13,026 nucleotides of DNA from Mageeibacillus sp. UBA1255 (GTDB lineage Bacteria > Bacillota > Clostridia > UBA1212 > UBA1255), in the NCBI GenBank assembly GCA_002308795.1, contig DBVV01000099.1, forward strand, positions 28,388 to 41,413, given 5' to 3'. Made by a program: the position numbers and the translations under genes. Under the pieces are notes generated by a model. The model was not told the DNA's origin. It was given only the letters and a program-made list of their open reading frames with translations, and did not search any database. Below are positions 6,622-13,026 of the stretch, in pieces; within the stretch, counting starts at the first letter, position 1, and the number at the start of each line of letters is the position of its first letter.

Positions 6622-6670
6622 AAGGCCGGAGGATAATAAGCAAAAAACAAGGAGAGGCTGTCCGGCCCTT
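6622..6670 (-). terminator. Inverted repeat and weak terminator after the aspartokinase
   Basis: On the minus strand, AAGGG (6670-6666) can pair with TCCTT (6653-6649), with a T run following at 6647-6642. This is a weak intrinsic terminator just past the aspartokinase stop. The same left arm, AAGG-G-CCGGA (6670-6661), also pairs over nine bases with TCCGGCCTT (6630-6622), giving a longer enclosing stem. Termination is therefore likely partial, and some transcription may reach the lipoprotein gene. Confidence 0.4.
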
Positions 6671-8026
6671 TCAGTTAAAGAACTCGTCGTAAAGCGCCTT
6701 CACCGCAGGCTTAGCGTCATTTCCGTCCACGCCGAACATGATGCTTACTTCGCTCGAACCCTGGTTGATCATATTGATGTTGATCCCGGAACGATTGAAC
6801 GCCTCAGCGGCTCTCGCAGCGATACCGACGGACTTGGTCATGCCGCGGCCGACAAGCATCACGATCGCCTGATTATGGACAACGTGAACGGAATTTACAC
6901 CCAGCGTTCCGTATATGCGGCTGACAACGCGCTCCAGCTTGTCCTCTGGGCAGTTTACTTCACGGATTATTATCGAAATGCTGTCGATCCCGGAAGGCGT
7001 ATGTTCGTACGAGATGCCTTCTTCCTCGAGGATCTGCAGGAGTCTGCGTCCGAAACCGATCTCGCGGTTCATCATGTATTTATAAACGTGGATCGTCATA
7101 AAGCCCTTGTCCGCCGCGATACCCACGACGGGGAACGTAGACTTCGGAGCTTTATTGTCGGCGACAATGAACGTACCGGGAGCGTCCGGATTGTTGGTGT
7201 TGCGGATATTGACCGGGATGCCGAGACTGTACACGGGGGCAAGCGCTTCTTCGTGCAGTACGCTGAATCCGCCGTATGAAAGCTCGCGCATTTCCTCGTA
7301 CGTGAACAACGGGATCGGGAATGGATTATCGACGATATGCGGGTTCGCGGCGTATACGAAATCCACGTCGGTGAAGTTCTCGTAAACGTCCGCATCGAGC
7401 GCCGCGGCTAAAATTCCGCCCGTGACGTCCGAACCGCCGCGTGAGAACGTCACAACGTCGCCTTCTTCAGAATAACCGAAAAAGCCGGGGAAAACGATGA
7501 TCTCCTCCATCTCGTTGAGCTTTTTAAGCAGCTCGTACGACTTGGGCAGCACCTGCGCGTTGCCGAATTCCTCCGTTAAAAACAACCCCGCATCCTTCGG
7601 ATTAACGTATTTCGCGTTGTGATTGCGGCTCTGAAGGTACGCCGCCATAAGCTTAGCAGAATTGTCCTCGCCCGCGGCTTTCATAGAATCCAGGAACTTA
7701 AGCCAGTTTCCGTTTTTATGACTGATGCGTGCGTTAAGATCGTCCCTGATCGTGTCAATTATCCCTCGCCCGAGCTTCAGGTCTTTCGCGATTGATTCGA
7801 ACCTGGCGACGACCGTGTCGATCCCGGCTTTTACGTCTCCGCCATCCCACGCTTTTTTAGCGAGGTCGATCAGCAGATCGGTAACTTTAGTGTCATTTTC
7901 GCCGCGTTTTCCGGGAGCGGAAACGACCACCACGCGCCGTTCGGGATCGGACAGCACGATATTTGCAACTTTTTTGAACTGCTTTGCGTCAGCCATCGAG
8001 CTTCCGCCGAATTTAATTACTTTCAT
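6671..8026 (-). CDS. lysC: Aspartate kinase with two ACT domains
   Basis: The enzyme phosphorylates L-aspartate with ATP, the first step toward lysine, methionine and threonine. The 451-residue protein opens with the kinase motif KFGGSS (5-10). It continues with the FSRGGSDVTG active-site segment (195-204), then FTDVDFVYAANP (218-229), which matches the usual TDVxGxxTADP motif. Two C-terminal ACT domains (about 300-375 and 385-450) should bind an amino-acid effector. The second carries the conserved NRSGININMINQGSSE stretch (411-426). Given its place in a threonine operon, threonine may be the effector, but this is inferred. The start is fixed by the conserved MKVIKFGGSS, although the only purine-rich site (GAGAGG) is 13 bases away, so translation initiation may be weak. 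The gene lies 73 bases after hom. The symbol is the general name; the paralogue class is not resolved. Confidence 0.93.
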   Translation of the reverse strand: MKVIKFGGSSMADAKQFKKVANIVLSDPERRVVVVSAPGKRGENDTKVTDLLIDLAKKAWDGGDVKAGIDTVVARFESIAKDLKLGRGIIDTIRDDLNARISHKNGNWLKFLDSMKAAGEDNSAKLMAAYLQSRNHNAKYVNPKDAGLFLTEEFGNAQVLPKSYELLKKLNEMEEIIVFPGFFGYSEEGDVVTFSRGGSDVTGGILAAALDADVYENFTDVDFVYAANPHIVDNPFPIPLFTYEEMRELSYGGFSVLHEEALAPVYSLGIPVNIRNTNNPDAPGTFIVADNKAPKSTFPVVGIAADKGFMTIHVYKYMMNREIGFGRRLLQILEEEGISYEHTPSGIDSISIIIREVNCPEDKLERVVSRIYGTLGVNSVHVVHNQAIVMLVGRGMTKSVGIAARAAEAFNRSGININMINQGSSEVSIMFGVDGNDAKPAVKALYDEFFN

Positions 8027-8039
8027 ATAAGTCAGGCAT

Positions 8040-8045
8040 CCTCTC
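8040..8045 (-). promoter_or_regulatory. Distant, weak ribosome binding site of the aspartokinase
   Basis: GAGAGG on the minus strand is the best Shine-Dalgarno match, but it is 13 bases from the ATG at 8026 instead of 5-9. An ATG at 8039 is closer to it but out of frame. The spacing suggests low translation relative to hom. Confidence 0.35.
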
Positions 8046-8051
8046 AGTTAC

Positions 8052-8069
8052 GCGCTCTCACAGAAGCGC
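8052..8069 (-). repeat. Hairpin in the hom-aspartokinase spacer
   Basis: GCGCT (8069-8065 on the minus strand) and AGCGC (8056-8052) form a 5-bp stem, extendable by one G-T pair, with an 8-base loop. It has no T run. It may separate expression of the last biosynthetic gene from the first two. Confidence 0.35.
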
Positions 8070-8099
8070 TTTTCATTCAGGTATTTCAGATCGCGCTTA

Positions 8100-9356
8100 T
8101 CAGTCGAGCACTTTCAGGATCAGTTTAAGCGTTGCTCCCAGCGGATTCAGTCCCGGAACCTTCGCTTCGAGCTCCTCAGGCGTGCAGGCGGGGGTGATGA
8201 CGCCGCCCGTGACGTCAACGTCGATATCTTCCCACGGGTCTTTTTCGACCTTCGAATACAGGCACAGTGTATCGTCCCCGAACAGATCGATCAGCGCGCC
8301 TGCCGGAACGGGGCGGAGCGACGTGAAACGTATATAGTATCTCGCGGGGCGCTCATCGCGCGCGATCTCTGCTTTTTTATCAACGAATTCAGGAAGCGCT
8401 GCGACCGTCGGAGCCTCCAGGAGCTCCACGATATCGCCGACAACGGCACTGGCGGTAGCTTCCTTGCCCGCGCCCTGACCGTAAAACAGCGAATCGCCCG
8501 TGTAATTGCCCTTCGTCAAAATCGCGTTGTACACCGAATTAACGTCCGACAGCAAATGTCCGTGCGGGACAAGCTTTGGCTCTACGCTTATGTACACTTT
8601 TCCGCCTTCGAAACGGCTGCCGGCAATAAGTTTGATGGCAAATCCGGCCTTGTCCGCCAGCTCGTGATCCACCAGCGCCACGTCTCTGATGCCGCGGCAC
8701 GGAACGTCGCGGTAGTCAACGAACCCGCCGTACGCAATAGAGGACAGGATCGCTATCTTCCTTGCCGCATCGTATCCGTCCACGTCCGCCGTGGGATCGG
8801 CTTCGGCATAGCCTTTTCTCTGCGCTCTCGCCAGCATCTCGTCGAACGACGCGTGCCTGCGGAACATACCGGTGAGCATATAGTTCGTGGTACCGTTCAG
8901 GATACCCTGTATCTCGGTAATGTCATTTGCGTAGAGGCAGATATTTAGCGGTCTTATGATCGGTATCCCGCCTCCGACGCTCGCCTCGTACATGAACCTG
9001 TGATCTTTAGAAAACGCTAAGCGTTCAAGTTCGGGCCCGTACGCGGCGACAACGGCTTTGTTCGAAGTTACGACGTGTTTTCCGGCTCTGAGCGCTCTGA
9101 AGCAGTAATCCGCCGCGAGATCCAGCCCGCCGATGGTTATGACCACGACCTCAGTCTCGGGATCGGACAATATAGTTTCCAGGCTGTCCGTCTTATACGG
9201 TTCGTACGGCGTCCCTTTAAGGTCGCGTATATCGAGTACGTACGCAAGACCGACTTCTCTGGCAAATCTTCTGCTTAATTTTTCGCGCTGATGGATAAGA
9301 GCGTCGCACACGCCGGAACCGACTACCCCGCAGCCGCAAACTGCAATTTTATACAT
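8100..9356 (-). CDS. hom: Homoserine dehydrogenase
   Basis: The enzyme reduces aspartate semialdehyde to homoserine with NAD(P)H, the branch point toward threonine and methionine. The 418-residue protein begins with a Rossmann fold bearing G8-x-G10-x-x-G13. It has TSNK with K100, GGGIPIIRPL (128-137), GILNGTTNYM (151-160), and the catalytic stretch EADPTADVDGYDAARK (185-200), where D196 and K200 match the catalytic Asp and Lys of the yeast enzyme. The C-terminal region (about 338-418) occupies the place of the regulatory ACT domain of longer relatives. It begins with the ACT-like RYYIRFTS but is diverged, so feedback control by threonine is uncertain. It starts 18 bases after the thrC stop, with AAAGGA as ribosome binding site, and so is clearly co-transcribed. 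Confidence 0.96.
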   Translation of the reverse strand: MYKIAVCGCGVVGSGVCDALIHQREKLSRRFAREVGLAYVLDIRDLKGTPYEPYKTDSLETILSDPETEVVVITIGGLDLAADYCFRALRAGKHVVTSNKAVVAAYGPELERLAFSKDHRFMYEASVGGGIPIIRPLNICLYANDITEIQGILNGTTNYMLTGMFRRHASFDEMLARAQRKGYAEADPTADVDGYDAARKIAILSSIAYGGFVDYRDVPCRGIRDVALVDHELADKAGFAIKLIAGSRFEGGKVYISVEPKLVPHGHLLSDVNSVYNAILTKGNYTGDSLFYGQGAGKEATASAVVGDIVELLEAPTVAALPEFVDKKAEIARDERPARYYIRFTSLRPVPAGALIDLFGDDTLCLYSKVEKDPWEDIDVDVTGGVITPACTPEELEAKVPGLNPLGATLKLILKVLD

Positions 9357-9374
9357 GTAACTTCATATCCTTTC

Positions 9375-10997
9375 TCATTTAGCGCTTTGATCTTCGCGCC
9401 GCAAAAACGCCAGCACTTCGTCTTCCATTTTATCTTTATCGCACACCCCGGTGTGGAGCAGCGGCTTTTTATTAAGACCCTGAAGAGGAGCAGGGATCGC
9501 ACACCCCGTTGTCTCCGAAAGCAGCGAAAGAAGCGTAAACTCGCTGATATTGTCCGTGTCCGGAACATCGGCCGCAGACGCACCGGCTGCGCCTTTCGCG
9601 GAACTGAAAACAGCCTCCGCCACGCTACGGTTGAATTTGAACGGACTCGCCGTAGAAACTGCCACCGTAGGCGTGAGATCGCCTGTCGAAATGACGTATT
9701 TATCGTAAACGTTGAGACCGACGGCGGTGTGAGGATCTACCAGATAGCGGTACTGATTCCAGAAATCCGAAATAGTAGCCTTAGTCTCATCCTCGCTGGC
9801 CTTGTCCGCCCAGAACAGGCTCCTGATGCCGGAAAGGACGGGACGGTCAACGTTATACGATCCGTTTACCCGGAGGTCCATCATCAGTTTTGAAGTGTTT
9901 TTCTCGTCTTCACCGGATACGTCATAGATAAGGCGCTCGAGGTTCGACGAAATTAGTATGTCCATGGCGGGGGAGATCGTTACCTTAAATTCTCGGTTCG
10001 CGTTATAAAAACCGGTGTTAATGAAATCGGCTACGACCGAGTTGGAGTTCGCGGCGCAGATAAGGCGTCCGACCGGAAGCCCGTTTTTATACGCGTAATA
10101 GGCGGCAAGGATATCGCCGAAATTTCCCGTCGGGACAACAAAATTTACCGGTGTTCCGAGTGTTATGCTCTCAGAGCGTACGAGCGAAAAGTACGCGTGA
10201 AAATAATATACGATCTGCGGAAGCAGGCGGCCGAAGTTGATCGAGTTAGCGCTCGAGAGCTGCCAGCCTTCGCGCAGCATAGCGTCGCGGAAAGAATCGT
10301 CGCCGAAAATGCGCTTGACTCCGGTCTGAGCGTCGTCGAAATTTCCGCGGACGGCAACGACGCGGATGTTTCCGCCTTCCTGCGTCTGCATCTGCCTGCG
10401 CTGCATCTCGCTTACGCCGTTTTCCGGGAAGAATACCATGATATCTATGCCGGGAGCGTCTTTGAAACCTTCCATGGCGGCTTTTCCCGTGTCTCCGCTC
10501 GTTGCGGTAAGTATAGCTATTTTAGTGTCGTAAGAACGGGATTGATTTCCGTCTTCGGCCCCTTGTGCATCTGTACCGGCGGAAACTGCCTCCGGTCTGC
10601 GCCTTTTTTTCAGCGCGACTGACATGAATGCCGGAAGTGCCTGGAGCGCCATATCTTTGAACGCTGCCGTCGGACCGTGCCACAGCTCCATAATGCTGAG
10701 ATTGCGACTTAACTTTCTCACCGGTGCGGGATCTTCGGCGTCAAATCTGCTTCCGCTTCCGTACGCGCGGTCAACGCAGTATTCTATTTCGGCGTCGGTG
10801 AAGTCGCCGGCGTAGCGTTTGAATATATGCGCGGCCAACGTTTTATAGTCCATTCCGCACATTTCGGCGAGTTCAAGCGAGTCGAATCTGACGTCGTGTT
10901 CTGGCACAAAAAGTCCTCCGTCGGGGGCAATGCCTTTCAGCACCGCCTCCGAGAAGCAAACTCCTTTCGCCCCGCCTCTCGTGCTTTTATAAGTCAT
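9375..10997 (-). CDS. thrC: Threonine synthase
   Basis: This PLP enzyme converts O-phosphohomoserine to threonine. The 540-residue protein belongs to the longer class of threonine synthases, with MTYKSTRGG at the N terminus. K114 in HGPTAAFKDMALQ is the expected PLP-binding lysine. The phosphate- and PLP-binding motifs TSGDTGKAA (166-174), SANSINFGRLLPQ (249-261) and PTGNFGD (289-295) are intact, as is STASPFKFNRSV near the C terminus. It is about 40 residues longer than typical clostridial homologues as I recall them. A Gly/Ala/Asp-rich insertion sits at about 131-157, and a smaller Ala-rich one at about 467-480. It is the first gene of thrC-hom-aspartokinase. AAAGGAA lies about 10 bases before the ATG. 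The kinase that makes its substrate (thrB) is not in the window. Confidence 0.96.
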   Translation of the reverse strand: MTYKSTRGGAKGVCFSEAVLKGIAPDGGLFVPEHDVRFDSLELAEMCGMDYKTLAAHIFKRYAGDFTDAEIEYCVDRAYGSGSRFDAEDPAPVRKLSRNLSIMELWHGPTAAFKDMALQALPAFMSVALKKRRRPEAVSAGTDAQGAEDGNQSRSYDTKIAILTATSGDTGKAAMEGFKDAPGIDIMVFFPENGVSEMQRRQMQTQEGGNIRVVAVRGNFDDAQTGVKRIFGDDSFRDAMLREGWQLSSANSINFGRLLPQIVYYFHAYFSLVRSESITLGTPVNFVVPTGNFGDILAAYYAYKNGLPVGRLICAANSNSVVADFINTGFYNANREFKVTISPAMDILISSNLERLIYDVSGEDEKNTSKLMMDLRVNGSYNVDRPVLSGIRSLFWADKASEDETKATISDFWNQYRYLVDPHTAVGLNVYDKYVISTGDLTPTVAVSTASPFKFNRSVAEAVFSSAKGAAGASAADVPDTDNISEFTLLSLLSETTGCAIPAPLQGLNKKPLLHTGVCDKDKMEDEVLAFLRREDQSAK

Positions 10998-11066
10998 AAA
11001 AATCTGTTCCTTTCGTTCGGATGAACGTCGTTAAGCGCCCGCGGCCTTTTCCGGAGCGTTAACTGT

Positions 11067-11098
11067 ATTATAGTATATTATTTTGAAGTATTTTTCAA
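11067..11098 (-). promoter_or_regulatory. Promoter region of the threonine operon
   Basis: On the minus strand, TTGAAA (11098-11093) is followed after 17 bases by TACTAT (11075-11070). That hexamer overlaps a perfect TATAAT (11072-11067), so the exact -10 is ambiguous. An inverted repeat TTGAA...TTCAA overlaps the -35 and could be an operator. The leader of about 60 bases is too short for a T-box or a lysine riboswitch. It contains only a small CGTTC/GAACG hairpin before the ribosome binding site. Confidence 0.65.
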
Positions 11099-11103
11099 GA
11101 TAT

Positions 11104-12885
11104 TTATGAGCGCGGCTCTTTTCCAGCGGACGAATCCACAACGTTGACCCTCACGGTATATGACTCTGTTTGTTCGGGGCCGGTGATCGTCACGGTGACG
11201 TCAACGCTTCCGACGGCGAGAGCAAAAACGACGCCGCGGTCATTGACGATGGCAACGCCCGGATCCGACACTGTATACGTGATCGGGAAGATCCTGGCTT
11301 CGTAGGCCTCGCTGCCGTTAAAAGCATCGCCCCAGGTATTGTCCGAAAACTTTATATAACCGCGCAGCTGCGGAGTGTGCCTGTCAGCCAGATCGATCGT
11401 ATATTCTTCGATCACCGGACGGAATTCGACTATCTGCTTGTTAAAATAGCCGTGGATCTCGTTGTAATCCTTCCGTACGTACACTTTGAATTCTGTCCGG
11501 AACCCCTTATAAGTGGCAGTAACGGTCGTGACCCCGAGCTTGCCTTTGATCGTCAGCGTTTGTCCCTTGAAACGGATGAGCGATTTATCGTAACCGGAGA
11601 ATCTGATGTTTTTTGCATCCTCTATTTCGTGAGAATGCAGTATGTTATCGAGCCAGACTATCTTAACCGTTGTCCGGTCGGCGTATTCAGGAAACTCAAA
11701 AAGCTTAGGAGAACAGGTGATGCCTATCATATTGTTCATATCTTCAGCCGCGGCAAAATAGTCATCGCAGAGTATGCCTGTCTCTTTTCTGCCTGAGGAG
11801 AGCACGTCGTCCGGAGAGCCAATGTAAAGCTCCAGAGAAATACGCTGAACGGCCGTAGCCCACTTGCCCCAGTTGCCTTCGGCGCCGTTTGAAAAAGCGT
11901 ATCCGACGAACAGGTCGTCGATCAGCCTGATGTGTCCGTCCGGGCGGTGCGCGACGCCCATATTATGGCAGAAAGTGTAAAGATTGTTCTTGAAAAGGCA
12001 GGTCTGAGTGAAATTTACGCCGTCCTCCGATTCGAAGATCGCGATCCCGCTGTTTGCGGAGAAACGCTGCTCCGTAGAAAAGGCGAGGAATTTGCCCGCT
12101 TCCTCGAGATAGACCACGTCGCTTGAATCCTGAGAGTTTCTCCTCGCGTAGCACGTACCGGTGTACTCGAGCCTTGCCGGCCAGTCTTCTTCCGTGTCTG
12201 TGACGGCAACTTTCGTATAACTGCCTTCTGAGCATGCCCACGTGTAATATACGTACAGTTTTCCGCGCGCGATAACGAAACTCGGCTCTCCCGCGCCGTA
12301 CTTCAAATCATATTCGTCGTAATAAACGATCGGAGCCGGATCGCCGCCCCAGCCGCTGCCGTTCCATTTTTCGTAAGGTCCGTCGGGCCGTCTTGAGCGG
12401 GCAACGTACACGTTGTTGTTTACTCCGCCGTTCGCGCTTTCTATCGTTGACGTGTATCCCAGGTAGTACCAGCCTCCGAAGTATATGACGCCGGGATCGC
12501 AGCATGAGTATTTGTCCATCGAATCCGTGTTCGGCATTAACACGACCTTTTCGGGGCCCCATTCAACACCGTCTTTCGAATGGCGGTACGTGATCCAGTC
12601 CCATTCTCCGCCGTATCCCGGAGTCGAGAACCACCCGTCGCAAGACCCGTCGGCGTAATATATGATCGACGGTCCGTAGCGGTAGCCCGACGATCCTTCG
12701 AGCGGCGCGTAAATTATTTCGGGATCGCCTGATGCGGCGGCTTTTACGTGCGTATCGGGGTCGGGGTCAATATACCCGAGCGAGTCGGTGAAGAGCGCCG
12801 GTGTTTTGCTCGTATCGCATCCGTAAAGCAGCGCGGGGGTCAATATAAGTGCAGCGAGCATTGCCGCGATTATTATTCGTTTCAT
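11104..12885 (-). CDS. Family-43-like beta-propeller lipoprotein with C-terminal Ig-like domains
   Basis: This 593-residue surface lipoprotein has a short signal peptide (MKRIIIAAML onward) ending in the lipobox LYGC with C23. Residues about 45-365 show the repeated blade pattern of the GH43/GH32/GH68 propeller superfamily: GPSIIYYADGS, CCDPGVIYFGGWYYLGYTS and GEPSFVIARGKLYVYYTW. This suggests glycan binding or hydrolysis. The first-blade motif reads YGP (G71) where family 43 usually has Asp-Pro. Candidate acidic residues are D130, E200 and D256, so the catalytic set is uncertain. Residues about 385-470 and 485-583 look like two bacterial Ig-like (Big_2-type) domains, which often act as spacers or adhesion modules. 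The start at 12885 is supported by AGGTGA 5 bases upstream and by the promoter position. No clear terminator lies before the thrC promoter, which begins right after its stop. No substrate can be assigned. Confidence 0.8.
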   Translation of the reverse strand: MKRIIIAAMLAALILTPALLYGCDTSKTPALFTDSLGYIDPDPDTHVKAAASGDPEIIYAPLEGSSGYRYGPSIIYYADGSCDGWFSTPGYGGEWDWITYRHSKDGVEWGPEKVVLMPNTDSMDKYSCCDPGVIYFGGWYYLGYTSTIESANGGVNNNVYVARSRRPDGPYEKWNGSGWGGDPAPIVYYDEYDLKYGAGEPSFVIARGKLYVYYTWACSEGSYTKVAVTDTEEDWPARLEYTGTCYARRNSQDSSDVVYLEEAGKFLAFSTEQRFSANSGIAIFESEDGVNFTQTCLFKNNLYTFCHNMGVAHRPDGHIRLIDDLFVGYAFSNGAEGNWGKWATAVQRISLELYIGSPDDVLSSGRKETGILCDDYFAAAEDMNNMIGITCSPKLFEFPEYADRTTVKIVWLDNILHSHEIEDAKNIRFSGYDKSLIRFKGQTLTIKGKLGVTTVTATYKGFRTEFKVYVRKDYNEIHGYFNKQIVEFRPVIEEYTIDLADRHTPQLRGYIKFSDNTWGDAFNGSEAYEARIFPITYTVSDPGVAIVNDRGVVFALAVGSVDVTVTITGPEQTESYTVRVNVVDSSAGKEPRS

Positions 12886-12890
12886 GTTGA

Positions 12891-12896
12891 TCACCT
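12891..12896 (-). promoter_or_regulatory. Ribosome binding site deciding the propeller lipoprotein start
   Basis: AGGTGA on the minus strand lies 5 bases before the ATG at 12885. An in-frame ATG at 12993 lies upstream of the predicted promoter and is rejected. Confidence 0.75.
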
Positions 12897-12916
12897 GGAT
12901 CCGGTTGGATGTTTTT

Positions 12917-12939
12917 CCGGCAATGTCATGATGCGCCGG
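12917..12939 (-). repeat. Leader hairpin of the propeller lipoprotein gene
   Basis: On the minus strand, CCGGC (12939-12935) pairs with GCCGG (12921-12917) around a 13-base loop containing TCATGA. It lies between the predicted transcription start and the ribosome binding site and could modulate translation. It matches no riboswitch I know. Confidence 0.35.
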
Positions 12940-12958
12940 TTCGGTGTTAACCTGGCTA

Positions 12959-12987
12959 ATAATATAATATATGCCCGCAGTTTGCAA
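12959..12987 (-). promoter_or_regulatory. Sigma-A promoter of the propeller lipoprotein gene
   Basis: On the minus strand, TTGCAA (12987-12982) is followed after exactly 17 bases by TATTAT (12964-12959). Transcription should begin near 12952, giving a leader of about 66 bases. The remainder, up to 13026, shows nothing else I can support. Confidence 0.7.
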
Positions 12988-13026
12988 GGGCAATCCGCTC
13001 TGGCTCTTTTCCTGTTTCCGTGAAAA

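Noticed and set aside
9291..9893. A 200-codon plus-strand frame opposite hom and thrC
   Set aside because: It spans the junction of two conserved genes on the other strand and lacks any family motif.
10998..11060. T-box or lysine riboswitch before thrC
   Set aside because: The leader is only about 60 bases, lacks a terminator and a T-box sequence, and is too short for either element.
11170..11796. A 208-codon plus-strand frame opposite the propeller lipoprotein
   Set aside because: It is the reverse of the Ig-like region, with no ribosome binding site or motif supporting it.
12952..12966. GTTAAC shared just after the -10 of both minus-strand promoters
   Set aside because: A 6-base palindrome at different distances from the two -10 elements is most likely chance.

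Overview
This window looks like a chromosomal segment of a member of the Bacillota, most likely the Clostridia. The evidence is strong AGGAGG-type ribosome binding sites, sigma-A-type promoters, the tig-clpP-clpX order, a zinc-type ribosomal protein L31, a clostridial-style aspartokinase with two ACT domains, and secreted family-43-like lipoproteins. The last of these suggest a plant-polysaccharide-rich habitat such as gut or rumen. I cannot name a genus. I see no tRNA, rRNA, CRISPR array, transposase, phage gene or obvious mobile-element boundary.

Positions 1-246 hold no gene I can support. They contain a palindrome resembling a Gram-positive LexA site, a small intrinsic terminator, and a good promoter with a folded leader for rpmE (247-444). 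Positions 445-728 hold tandem hairpins ending in a strong terminator, then a promoter for the next operon. That operon reads rightward: tig (729-2039), clpP (2104-2688), clpX (2717-4105) and tsaD (4102-5115). It joins the ribosome-bound chaperone, the two halves of the ClpXP protease and, through a 4-base overlap, the tRNA t6A synthase subunit TsaD. This is a protein-quality and translation-fidelity unit.

From 5135 to the right end all genes lie on the minus strand, converging on tsaD with a 19-base gap. Read in their own direction they are: a family-43-like lipoprotein with Ig-like C-terminal domains (12885-11104, own promoter); the threonine branch thrC (10997-9375), hom (9356-8100) and an aspartokinase (8026-6671), with a promoter just before thrC; and a second, family-43 glycosidase-like lipoprotein (6580-5135). 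The three biosynthetic genes form one branch: aspartate phosphorylation, aspartate-semialdehyde reduction and threonine synthesis. asd and thrB must be elsewhere.

Most of the window is core metabolism and proteostasis. I do not see a clear new biological system. The points most worth a second look are the two unusual family-43-like lipoproteins bracketing the threonine operon, similar low-complexity loop insertions in ClpX and ThrC, the coupling of tsaD to clpX, and several RNA hairpins in leaders and spacers.
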